Shown here piece by piece: positions 57,444 to 64,000 of a stretch of DNA of 64,000 nucleotides. Source of the stretch: Sphingobium sp. CAP-1. GTDB taxonomy: Bacteria; Pseudomonadota; Alphaproteobacteria; Sphingomonadales; Sphingomonadaceae. The notes under the pieces were generated by a model. That model searched no databases. It saw nothing but the letters and a program-made list of their open reading frames with translations, and had not been told where the DNA came from. The stretch lies in contig NZ_CP046252.1 in NCBI RefSeq assembly GCF_009720145.1, forward strand, positions 2,932,001 through 2,996,000, read 5' to 3'. The first letter of the stretch is position 1. Every line of letters starts with the position of its first letter. A program made the position numbers and the translations under genes.

Positions 57444-58520
57444 ATGACCGTTTCCCCGCTCTGGCATTATGATGGCGTGACCGCCGTACGCCGCAACGTG
57501 CTGGTCAGGGCCGATGGAACCGGCTTCCATCTGGAGGAACCGGACAGCGGCTGGGCCGGCGTGCCGGTGCAATGGGCCGACCTGACCGTCATCGGTGCGG
57601 AAAAGGGGCGGTCGGCCTATGGCCATCGCACCCTGGCCGGCTGGCGCATGGGCTTTTCGGGCGAACCGCCGGCAGAGATCGCCGCGCATCTGCCCAGGGC
57701 TAAACGCTATGGCCGCTGGATCGACCGCTTCGGCTTCTGGCCGGCGGCGGGGGCGTTCACGCTTGTCGCGGGGCTGGTGGTCTGGGGTGCGGCGGAAGCG
57801 CCGGGCGTCATCGCGCCGCTGATCCCGCAAAGCTGGGAAAACCGGATGGGCGACGCCATGGTCGGCGATTTCGGTGGCCGTGTCTGCCACACGCCGGCGG
57901 GTGACGCCGCGTTGCGCGCGCTGGTCAGGCGGGTCGATCCAAGGGGGGAGGCGCGGGAGGTCGCGCTCGCCAACATTCCGCTGGTCAATGCCGTCACCCT
58001 GCCGGGCGGCCGGATCATCCTGTTCGACGGGCTGGTGCAGCAGGCCGGATCGGCCGATGAGGTGGCCGGGGTGCTGGGCCATGAACTGGGCCATGTCCGG
58101 CATCGCGACACGATGGCGGGACTGGTGCGCCAGCTTGGCCTCAGTGTCGTGCTGGGCGGTTTTGGCGGCAATGGCGGCAGCTATCTGAACGGCGTCCTGT
58201 CGCTGAGCTATGGGCGCGATGCGGAAAGCGCGGCCGACGCTGTCGCTATCGACCAGATGCGCGACGCCGCCATATCGCCGGCCGGCACCGCCGCCTTCTT
58301 TGCCCGGATGGGCGGCAAGGGGGAGGCGGCGCGCGCCGAGCAGGCAATGACCTGGCTGTCGTCGCACCCGTTGTCGACGGCCCGGCGCAAGCGGTTCGAG
58401 CAGGCGATCAGGCCGGGCGCCGCCTATCGACCGGCGCTGGACCGGGCGCAATGGACGGCCTTGCGCAGCGCCTGCGCGTCCGATCCCCTTGTCGCCAAAG
58501 CGTGGGGCCGGGACTTCTGA
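57444..58520 (+). CDS. M48-family membrane metallopeptidase
   Basis: A 358-residue protein. The N-terminal ~90 residues are a soluble domain (WHYDGVTAVRRNVLVRADGTGFHLEEPDSGW), followed by one transmembrane helix near 100-120 (FWPAAGAFTLVAGLVVWG). The peptidase domain has PLVNAVTLPGGRIILFDGLVQQAGSADEVAGVLGHELGHVRHRD (HELGH zinc site) and YGRDAESAADAVAID with the third-ligand Glu, then SSHPLSTARRKRF. All active-site residues are present. I place the start at ATG 57444 although the frame is open upstream over the DUF898 gene. Probably a quality-control or processing peptidase partnered with the DUF898 protein. Confidence 0.9.
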   Translation: MTVSPLWHYDGVTAVRRNVLVRADGTGFHLEEPDSGWAGVPVQWADLTVIGAEKGRSAYGHRTLAGWRMGFSGEPPAEIAAHLPRAKRYGRWIDRFGFWPAAGAFTLVAGLVVWGAAEAPGVIAPLIPQSWENRMGDAMVGDFGGRVCHTPAGDAALRALVRRVDPRGEAREVALANIPLVNAVTLPGGRIILFDGLVQQAGSADEVAGVLGHELGHVRHRDTMAGLVRQLGLSVVLGGFGGNGGSYLNGVLSLSYGRDAESAADAVAIDQMRDAAISPAGTAAFFARMGGKGEAARAEQAMTWLSSHPLSTARRKRFEQAIRPGAAYRPALDRAQWTALRSACASDPLVAKAWGRDF

Positions 58521-58529
58521 CCCACCGGA

Positions 58530-58895
58530 TCAGGCGAACAGGAGGCGGTCGCCCTCGTTGGTCTGCGCCAGAAAGCCGACGGGACCGCTCATTTCGACGC
58601 CGGCGGGCAGATCGTCCGCCCTCATGCCGCACAGCGCCAGGCCGCTCTGGCAGGCGATCAGGGTGACGCCCAGCGCACTCGCATCCTCGATCAGCGCGCC
58701 GAGCGACGGCAGGCCGGCGGCCTGATGGGCGGCGTCGCGCGGCGCGGCGACCGGCGTGCGCAGCAGTGCGACCGCATCCAGTTGCAGGAAGATCGCCGCA
58801 TCACCGCCCAGCGCCGCCTGCGCCGCCGCCAGTACCAGCGCGCCGCGCAGCCGTTCCGCGTCGGGTGTCGCGACGACGAACCTCAGGGCGCGCAT
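58530..58895 (-). CDS. DsrE-like small protein
   Basis: A 121-residue alpha/beta protein: RALRFVVATPDAERLRGALVLAAAQAALGGDAAIFLQLDAVALL, then ALIEDASALGVTLIACQSGLALCGMRADDLPAGVEMSGPVGFLAQ. The pattern of a strand, a helix, 'A....Al...a.iFf..dav.ll' and a late 'Gv.i.aC..g....g' with Cys fits DsrE/TusD/YchN sulfur-relay proteins, and the neighbour is a MoeB/ThiF enzyme. Cys at the ACQSG position could carry persulfide. The start overlaps the moeB end by 13 nt. Confidence 0.75.
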   Translation of the reverse strand: MRALRFVVATPDAERLRGALVLAAAQAALGGDAAIFLQLDAVALLRTPVAAPRDAAHQAAGLPSLGALIEDASALGVTLIACQSGLALCGMRADDLPAGVEMSGPVGFLAQTNEGDRLLFA

Positions 58896-59650
58896 AGTTC
58901 CACGGCGCAGCCGGTACAGGCCGGGTCTTTCGCGACGGCAAGCGTGCGGAAACGCATGGAGAGCAGGTCGGCGATCAGCAGCTTGCCCGCCATGTCCGCG
59001 CCGAACGGCACGATCGCGCGGATCGCCTCCAGCGCGGCGAGGCTGCCGATGGCGCCGGTCAGTGCGCCGATCACCCCGGCTTCGGCGCAATTGCGTTCGG
59101 GCGCATCCTGCGGCGCGCCGACCAGACAGCGATAGCAGGGCTTGTCGCCTTCCCAGCCGCGATAGGTGGCAAGCTGTCCCTCGAACGGGCCGACCGCCGC
59201 CGACACCAGCGGAATGCGCAGTCGCTGCGTCGTATCCGCGACCGTTAGGCGCGTGCCGAAATTGTCGCAGCCGTCCAGCACGACATCGGCATCGCGCAGC
59301 ATCAGGTCGGCATTGCCGGCATCGATCCGTGCGTTGATGGGGATCAGCTTCACATCGGGATTGATTCGCGCGACCGCCGCCATGGCGCTTTCCGCCTTGG
59401 GCGTGCCGACATCATCGGTGCCGAACAATATCTGCCGTTGCAGGTTGGACAGGGCGACGGCGTCATCGTCGATCACCCGGATGGTGCCGACGCCGGCCGC
59501 CGCGAGATAGAGGATCGCCGGGCTGCCGATGCCACCCGCGCCGATCACCGCGACATCGGCCGACAACAGCCGCGCCTGCCCCGCGCCGCCAATCTCCTTC
59601 AGAACGATATGGCGGGCGTAACGGTCAAGCTGATCGTCGGTCAGCGTCAT
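58883..59650 (-). CDS. moeB: MoeB/ThiF-type adenylyltransferase
   Basis: A 255-residue E1-like enzyme activating sulfur-carrier proteins for molybdopterin or thiamine synthesis. Motifs: DDQLDRYARHIVLKEIGGAGQARLLSADVAVIGAGGIGSPAILYLAAAGVGTIRVIDDDAVALSNLQRQILF (ATP-binding GAGGIGS and Arg in NLQRQ), DVVLDGCDNFGTRLTVAD, two zinc Cys pairs in CYRCL and CTGC, and the AGVIGALTGAIGSLAALEAI helix. No moaD or thiS gene adjoins, so the carrier is unclear; MoeB is favoured by length and sequence. Confidence 0.88.
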   Translation of the reverse strand: MTLTDDQLDRYARHIVLKEIGGAGQARLLSADVAVIGAGGIGSPAILYLAAAGVGTIRVIDDDAVALSNLQRQILFGTDDVGTPKAESAMAAVARINPDVKLIPINARIDAGNADLMLRDADVVLDGCDNFGTRLTVADTTQRLRIPLVSAAVGPFEGQLATYRGWEGDKPCYRCLVGAPQDAPERNCAEAGVIGALTGAIGSLAALEAIRAIVPFGADMAGKLLIADLLSMRFRTLAVAKDPACTGCAVELCAP

Positions 59651-60054
59651 GGGGCGTCGGACCAGAGGAAGCGCACCTGCGAGCGCATCCAGCGCGGATC
59701 GGCCGCGCCGCTCTTGGGGAAGGAGCCACTCAGCGTGCCAAGGATACGGCGGCTGACGAATTTTTCCACGTCCGGGCAACGAACGTTCACCGGCGCGATC
59801 TTCAGCGGCTTGCCATCGCCCGACAGCAGGAACAGCATGTCGATTTCCAGCAGTTGCGATCCTTCATGATTGACCGCGCCGCCACATTCGCCGTGGCGAT
59901 AGAGTTTCGCCACATCCTCCGACCAGCGCGGGGAAATCTTGCGACCCAGCCAGCCGTTGATGACCGGAACCTGGCTCAGATCCTGCGGCATGGGCGGCGG
60001 CGCGCTGCCCGTGGCAGGGGTTGCCGCCAGCATCAGCGAAAGCAGGATCGTCAT
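59647..60054 (-). CDS. Small exported protein of unknown function
   Basis: A 135-residue product from ATG 60054, with AGGAGTG 9 nt upstream. It opens with a short signal-like helix (MTILLSLMLAATPATGSA); the mature part reads VPVINGWLGRKISPRWSEDVAKLYRHGECGGAV, then LLEIDMLFLLSGDGKPLKIAPVNVRCPDVEKFVSRRILGTLSGSFPKSGAADPRWMRSQVRF. It overlaps the moeB start by ATGA. Not recognised. Confidence 0.72.
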   Translation of the reverse strand: MTILLSLMLAATPATGSAPPPMPQDLSQVPVINGWLGRKISPRWSEDVAKLYRHGECGGAVNHEGSQLLEIDMLFLLSGDGKPLKIAPVNVRCPDVEKFVSRRILGTLSGSFPKSGAADPRWMRSQVRFLWSDAP

Positions 60055-60058
60055 CGCG

Positions 60059-60514
60059 TCACACTCCTGTCGAACCGAACCCGCCCTGTCCCCGGACGGT
60101 GTCGCCCAGACTATCGACTTCCGCGAAACTGGCAAGCTGCACCGGCGCCACCACCAGTTGCGCGATGCGGTCGCCGCGCGCGATCCCAAAGGGCGTATCG
60201 CCCAGATTGATGAGGATGATCTTGAGTTCACCGCGATAGTCGGCGTCGATCGTGCCGGGCGTGTTGGGCAGGCTGATACCATGTTTCAGCGCCAGGCCGG
60301 AACGGGGACGCACCTGCACTTCATAGCCTTCGGGGATCGCCATGGCGAAGCCGGTCGCCACGGCATGGCGGCCGCCGGGCGGCAGCACCAGCTCCTCGGC
60401 CGCGACCACGTCCATGCCCGCCGCATGGGCGGTGGCATAGGCGGGAACCGGCAGTCCCTCGCCATGGGGCAGGCGCTTGAGCTGGATTTCAATGGGAGCG
60501 AGCGGAGAGGGCAT
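60059..60514 (-). CDS. dut: Deoxyuridine 5'-triphosphate nucleotidohydrolase (dUTPase)
   Basis: A 151-residue homotrimeric dUTPase hydrolysing dUTP to dUMP and pyrophosphate. All five motifs are present: [10 protein letters not shown] (I), [13 protein letters not shown] (II), [20 protein letters not shown] (III), [12 protein letters not shown] (IV) and [10 protein letters not shown] (V). The start lies 26 nt inside coaBC, a common alphaproteobacterial linkage. Confidence 0.96.
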   Translation of the reverse strand: MPSPLAPIEIQLKRLPHGEGLPVPAYATAHAAGMDVVAAEELVLPPGGRHAVATGFAMAIPEGYEVQVRPRSGLALKHGISLPNTPGTIDADYRGELKIILINLGDTPFGIARGDRIAQLVVAPVQLASFAEVDSLGDTVRGQGGFGSTGV

Positions 60515-61733
60515 GGGCGACCTTTTCGATGAGTTTGGTGGCGACCTGATCCTTGGGCAGGACCGGCCAGATGTCGATGCCGGCGGTGGTGACGATCTGC
60601 ACGGCGTTGGCGTCGCCGCCCATTACGTCACCCGACACGTCGTTGGCGACGATCCAGTCCGCGCCCTTCTTCGCCAGCTTGGCCTGCGCATGGTCGGCGA
60701 TCTTCTGCGTTTCGGCGGCGAAGCCGACGAGCAAAGCAGGGCGCTGCGCATGGTGGCCGAGCGTGGCAAGAATATCCGGGTTTTCGACCAGAGCGAGCGG
60801 GGCGGGCTGACCGGAGCCGTCCTTCTTCAGCTTCTGGTCGGCGGCGTCGGCGGTGCGCCAGTCTGCGACGGCGGCGACCATGATGGCGGCGTCGGCGGGC
60901 AGCGCGGCCTCGACCGCGGCCAGCATCTGCCGCGCGGTTTCCACGTCGACCCGCTCGACCCCTGCGGGCGTGGGCAGATGCACCGGTCCGGCGACCAGAG
61001 TGACCCGCGCCCCGGCGCGGGCGGCGGCGGCGGCGATGGCGAAGCCCTGCTTGCCCGACGACCGGTTGGCGATATAGCGCACCGGGTCGATCGGCTCATG
61101 CGTCGGCCCGGCGGTGATGAGGATATGTTTGCCAGCCAGCGGCAGCGCCTCGCCGGCAAAATCGGGCTGGTCCGCCAGCGGGTCCGGGCGGCGGGGCAGC
61201 GCCAGCAGCCGTGTGATCTCCGCCGCGATCGCTTCGGGTTCGGGCAGGCGGCCCTTGCCATATTCGCCGCATGCCATCTCGCCATCATCGGGCGTCATGA
61301 TGTGGACGCCATCGGCGTGGAGCCGCTCCAGATTGCGTTGCGTCGCCTTGTGATGCCACATGCGAACGTTCATCGCCGGCACGGCCAGCACCGGCTTGTC
61401 GGTGGCGAGCAGCAGGGTGGTGGCCAGATCGTCGGCGATGCCGTTCGCCATCTTGGCGAGGATATTGGCGGTGGCGGGGGCGACCACCACCAGATCGGCC
61501 TGCCGGCTGAGCTGGATATGGCCGATTTCCTGTTCGTCCTTCAGGTCGAACAATTGCGTGAACACATGATCCTCGGTCAGCACGGCAAGGCTGAGCGGCG
61601 TCACGAATTGCTGTGCCGATTCGGTGAGGACCGCGCGCACCGCAATGCCGCGCTTGCGCAGCAGCCGCACCAGTTCGAGCGCCTTATAGGCGGCGATCCC
61701 GCCGGAGACGATGAGAAGGACGCGCTGGGTCAT
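60489..61733 (-). CDS. coaBC: Bifunctional phosphopantothenoylcysteine decarboxylase/ligase
   Basis: A 414-residue coenzyme A biosynthesis enzyme. The N-terminal FMN decarboxylase (CoaC) has [14 protein letters not shown], a catalytic-type His in [55 protein letters not shown] (PxMNxxMW). The C-terminal synthetase (CoaB) has [45 protein letters not shown] and KLKKDG. ATG 61733 overlaps the hepT stop as ATGA; no ribosome site is visible, so translation may depend on coupling to hepT. Confidence 0.94.
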   Translation of the reverse strand: MTQRVLLIVSGGIAAYKALELVRLLRKRGIAVRAVLTESAQQFVTPLSLAVLTEDHVFTQLFDLKDEQEIGHIQLSRQADLVVVAPATANILAKMANGIADDLATTLLLATDKPVLAVPAMNVRMWHHKATQRNLERLHADGVHIMTPDDGEMACGEYGKGRLPEPEAIAAEITRLLALPRRPDPLADQPDFAGEALPLAGKHILITAGPTHEPIDPVRYIANRSSGKQGFAIAAAAARAGARVTLVAGPVHLPTPAGVERVDVETARQMLAAVEAALPADAAIMVAAVADWRTADAADQKLKKDGSGQPAPLALVENPDILATLGHHAQRPALLVGFAAETQKIADHAQAKLAKKGADWIVANDVSGDVMGGDANAVQIVTTAGIDIWPVLPKDQVATKLIEKVAHALSARSH

Positions 61734-62077
61734 TGGAGGAGGCTGTCCAGTTCGGCGCGGCATAGGACGCGCAGTTCATGCAATTTGGTGGTCGCCGTAT
61801 CCCAAATGCGCAGGGGAATGATAGCGGGATAGACATGGCTGATCACATTGCGCATCTGGTAGATGGCGGCCCAGGGGATGGCGGGATGCCGTTCCTTCAG
61901 GTCAGCGGATAATTTGTGGGATGCCTCGCCGATATGCAGCAGGCGGAAGGCGGTCAGGTCGATCTCGTCCTGATCCCGCAAAAACGCAGCCTCCGTCACA
62001 TGGGTCAGCCGGCGGTGGATATGGTCGATCAGTTCGACGATCAACTCCAGTCGATCAATGTCGCGATTGACGGCCAC
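61730..62077 (-). CDS. hepT: HepT toxin (HEPN RNase) of a type VII toxin-antitoxin pair
   Basis: A 115-residue DUF86/HEPN protein. The RNase and modification motif Rx4HxY is present as RNVISHVY (R76, H81, Y83), with the usual DxxxxRLLHIGEA helix before it and WDTATTKLHELRVL at the end. In characterised pairs MntA adds AMP to the Tyr to silence the RNase. I choose GTG 62077, two nt after the mntA stop; the longer upstream frame overlaps mntA out of frame. It is in the ubi-coa operon, with its stop overlapping coaBC. Confidence 0.85.
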   Translation of the reverse strand: MAVNRDIDRLELIVELIDHIHRRLTHVTEAAFLRDQDEIDLTAFRLLHIGEASHKLSADLKERHPAIPWAAIYQMRNVISHVYPAIIPLRIWDTATTKLHELRVLCRAELDSLLQ

Positions 62078-62079
62078 TG

Positions 62080-62376
62080 TCAGAAAATGGCGACCATGTC
62101 CGTTTCCGCCGATGCGCGGATTCGGGGGCGCATGGCCGCGCGTTCGACCAGATCGACCGGACATTGCATGAAATCCTCCAGTCTCAACTGGACGCCCGCA
62201 AATTCGATCAGACCCATGCGGCTGCCTTGGTCAATCTCGCACATCAGGTCGACATCCGATCCGACATGCGCCTCGCCCCTTGCGACCGATCCGAACAGGG
62301 CGAGCGAGATGATCCCCGCCGCGCGCAGTTCCGCCTCATGCGGTTTGATCCGGGCAATGGCTTCTTCGCGGGTCAT
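62080..62376 (-). CDS. mntA: MntA antitoxin (minimal nucleotidyltransferase)
   Basis: A 98-residue MNT-type protein: LALFGSVARGEAHVGSDVDLM has the GSx10DxD active site (G29, S30, D41, D43), followed by a short helix-strand end (LEDFMQCPVDLVERAAMRPRI). It would AMPylate the neighbouring HepT and so act as antitoxin. It starts 4 nt after the ubiB stop. The active-site residues are intact. Confidence 0.87.
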   Translation of the reverse strand: MTREEAIARIKPHEAELRAAGIISLALFGSVARGEAHVGSDVDLMCEIDQGSRMGLIEFAGVQLRLEDFMQCPVDLVERAAMRPRIRASAETDMVAIF

Positions 62377-62380
62377 GCTT

Positions 62381-63919
62381 TTAAGATAGGGTAAGCAACG
62401 CCATCGCGCCAGCCCCGGCCGCCGCCGCCAGCACCGCCACTGCCGCATAGCGCCAGCCGCCGCCCATGCGCATCAGCTTCACCTCGCCCAGCGGGGGCGG
62501 GGGCGGGGCGCCGCCTTTTTCGGGGAAGGCCTCCTCGATCCGCTTGACCAGCCCCGGCAGCCGCTGGAGCGTGCGCCAGTTTTCGATCAGCGTATCGGCC
62601 GCTTTTGCCTCCGGTCCCAGCTCGTCGCGCAGCCAGCCCTTCACATAGGGGGCGCTGGTTTCCCACAGGTTGATGTCGGGGTCGAGCGCGGTCGCCACGC
62701 CCTCGACCATCACCATCGTCTTTTGCAGCAGCAGCAGATGCGGCTGGGTCTGCATGTCGAAATCGCGGGTGATGGCGAACAGCCCGTCCAGCATCCCGCC
62801 GACCGACAATTCGCGTACCGGCTTGCCGCGCATCGGTTCGCCCACGGCCCGCAGCGCGGTCGCGAACTCATCGACATTATGATGGCCGGGCACATATTGC
62901 GCCTCGAAATGGATTTCGGCGACGCGCTTGTAATTGCCGGTGATGAGGCCGTAGAGAATCTCCGCCAGCCACATGCGCGCGCGCCGGTCGATCCGGCCCA
63001 TGATGCCGAAATCGATCGCGACGATGTCACCCTCCGCCGTCACGAACAGGTTTCCCTGATGCATGTCGGCGTGGAAGAAGCCCTCCGCAATGGCTTGCCG
63101 CAGGAAGGCGTTGACGAGGCGGGAGGCCAGATCCTTTACATCATGGCCCGCCGCGATCAGGGCATCGCGATCGGATATCTTGATGCCGTCGACCCACGCC
63201 ATCGTCATGACCTTGCCGGTCGTGCGGTCCCAGTCGATGGCGGGGATGCGGTATCCGGGCATCGCCTCCATCGCTTCGCTGAGTTCCGACGCCGACGCCG
63301 CCTCGCGCCGCAAATCCAGTTCGCGCGCGGTCCAGCGCTTCATATTGGCGATGACCAGGCGCGGGCGCAGGCGGGCGAGTTCGCCGCCCAGCTGCTCGAC
63401 ATGGGCGGCCGCCCATTCATAGGTCTGGATGTCGCGGTTGAACTGGTCGATCACGCCGGGGCGGATGATCTTGACCGCGACATCGCGCCCGTCGGTGGTC
63501 AGCGCGCGATGCACCTGCGCGATCGAAGCGGCGCCGACCGGCTCCTCGTCGAAACGGCTGTAGAGGGCGTCGAGCGGGCGGCCGAAACTCTGCTCGATCT
63601 GCGCCCGGATCGTTTCGAACGGGACGGGGGGCAGGGCGTCCTGCAAGCGCAGCAGATCATTGGCGGCATGATCGCCGACCAGATCGGGCCGGGTCGCCAG
63701 CGTCTGACCCAGCTTGATCGCGGCCGGGCCGATCGACTGGAAGGCGTCGGCATAGCGCGGCTGTTTGGGCACGCGCGCGCCGAAGCGGGCGATGCGCACC
63801 AGCCGGCGCACGGGCGAGGGCGTCAGCGGATCGCGTTCGATGCCCGTCAGCGCGCCATGCCGCGCGAGCGTGCGGCCCCATTTCAGGAGGCGGAAGATAT
63901 GGGTGATGTGGGCGGTCAT
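62381..63919 (-). CDS. ubiB: UbiB-type ABC1 atypical kinase/ATPase, ubiquinone biosynthesis
   Basis: A 512-residue protein needed for aerobic ubiquinone synthesis. The ABC1-family KxGQ motif is in SIGPAAIKLGQTLATRPDLV, the Ala-rich loop in EEPVGAASIAQVHRA, the catalytic Lys in DVAVKIIRPG, the catalytic loop in EGFFHADMHQGNLFV, and the metal motif in VAIDFGIMGR. The C-terminal helices (YAAVAVLAAAAGAGAMALLT) anchor it in the membrane. ATG 63919 is 7 nt after the ubiE stop, so the two are co-transcribed. Confidence 0.94.
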   Translation of the reverse strand: MTAHITHIFRLLKWGRTLARHGALTGIERDPLTPSPVRRLVRIARFGARVPKQPRYADAFQSIGPAAIKLGQTLATRPDLVGDHAANDLLRLQDALPPVPFETIRAQIEQSFGRPLDALYSRFDEEPVGAASIAQVHRALTTDGRDVAVKIIRPGVIDQFNRDIQTYEWAAAHVEQLGGELARLRPRLVIANMKRWTARELDLRREAASASELSEAMEAMPGYRIPAIDWDRTTGKVMTMAWVDGIKISDRDALIAAGHDVKDLASRLVNAFLRQAIAEGFFHADMHQGNLFVTAEGDIVAIDFGIMGRIDRRARMWLAEILYGLITGNYKRVAEIHFEAQYVPGHHNVDEFATALRAVGEPMRGKPVRELSVGGMLDGLFAITRDFDMQTQPHLLLLQKTMVMVEGVATALDPDINLWETSAPYVKGWLRDELGPEAKAADTLIENWRTLQRLPGLVKRIEEAFPEKGGAPPPPPLGEVKLMRMGGGWRYAAVAVLAAAAGAGAMALLTLS

Positions 63920-63926
63920 GCGGGTG

Positions 63927-64000
63927 TCAAATCTTCCACCCGCTGTGAATCGCGACCAGCCCGCCCAATATCGGTTCAACCTTGGTGTTCACGAAGCCGG
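63927..64000 (-). CDS. ubiE: 3' end of ubiE (ubiquinone/menaquinone C-methyltransferase), cut by window edge
   Basis: The last 24 codons before the window end read GFVNTKVEPILGGLVAIHSGWKI and stop. The ending 'N.t.GivAIHSGWK(i/l)' is the characteristic C-terminus of UbiE, and ubiB follows directly, as in most alphaproteobacteria. Confidence 0.85.
   Translation of the reverse strand, partial: GFVNTKVEPILGGLVAIHSGWKI

Overview
The window is alphaproteobacterial and most probably from a Sphingobium/Sphingomonas-type genome. The evidence is high GC, CpdR, class II DAHP synthase, the ubiE-ubiB and coaBC-dut order, and frequent stop/start overlaps. It has two parts: an integrated podovirus-like prophage (1 to about 36.1 kb, continuing off the left edge) and ordinary chromosome (about 36.1-64 kb).

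Prophage. The integrase gene abuts the 3' end of a minus-strand tRNA-Val(GAC), so the right attachment site lies there; the left end is outside the window. From an immunity region near 29 kb one long leftward unit runs to the window start. In order it carries: a Cro-like regulator, CHC2/Toprim primase, DnaB-like helicase, an initiator-like protein (lambda O-like in layout), a DnaA-domain-IV-like protein, terminase small and large subunits, portal, Bbp19-like protein, scaffold, capsid, Bbp16-like cement, decoration proteins, tail adaptor, a nozzle (T7 gp12-like) split over two genes, gp13-like protein, a free-standing HNH nuclease, gp14-like protein, a lytic transglycosylase core protein, a 2207-residue polyvalent ejection protein, and two beta-helix tailspikes. 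Head genes resemble Bordetella phage BPP-1, tail and core genes resemble T7, and the replication genes have a lambda-like layout. No lysis genes are visible; they may lie to the left. Rightward from the repressor runs a second operon of about 14 small, mostly unrecognised genes ending in the integrase.

Regulatory structure read from the DNA. Five copies of an operator of the form TGCGCAC-N5-GTGCATA flank the repressor gene on both sides, two of them sitting in the spacer of a -35/-10 pair. A cluster of about ten CTGTCCG-type repeats, most spaced 11-12 bp and next to AT-rich tracts, lies inside the initiator gene; this is the best candidate for the phage replication origin.

Chromosome. Genes are for dicarboxylate uptake (dctA), the CpdR response regulator, an N-formylglutamate amidohydrolase-family enzyme, an O-antigen-type acyltransferase, fructose bisphosphatase, a TerC-type transporter, shikimate entry (class II DAHP synthase), a cytochrome b561-YceI fusion, folate precursors (pabB-pabC), an aspartate-type aminotransferase, a periplasmic MsrA, infC and thrS, an orphan ExbD behind a perfect inverted repeat, and a DUF898/M48 pair. 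A final minus-strand run is ubiE-ubiB-mntA-hepT-coaBC-dut-(secreted protein)-moeB-dsrE. A type VII toxin-antitoxin pair (MntA/HepT) is inserted seamlessly between ubiB and coaBC. A possible small RNA ending in a strong terminator lies between the acyltransferase and fbp.
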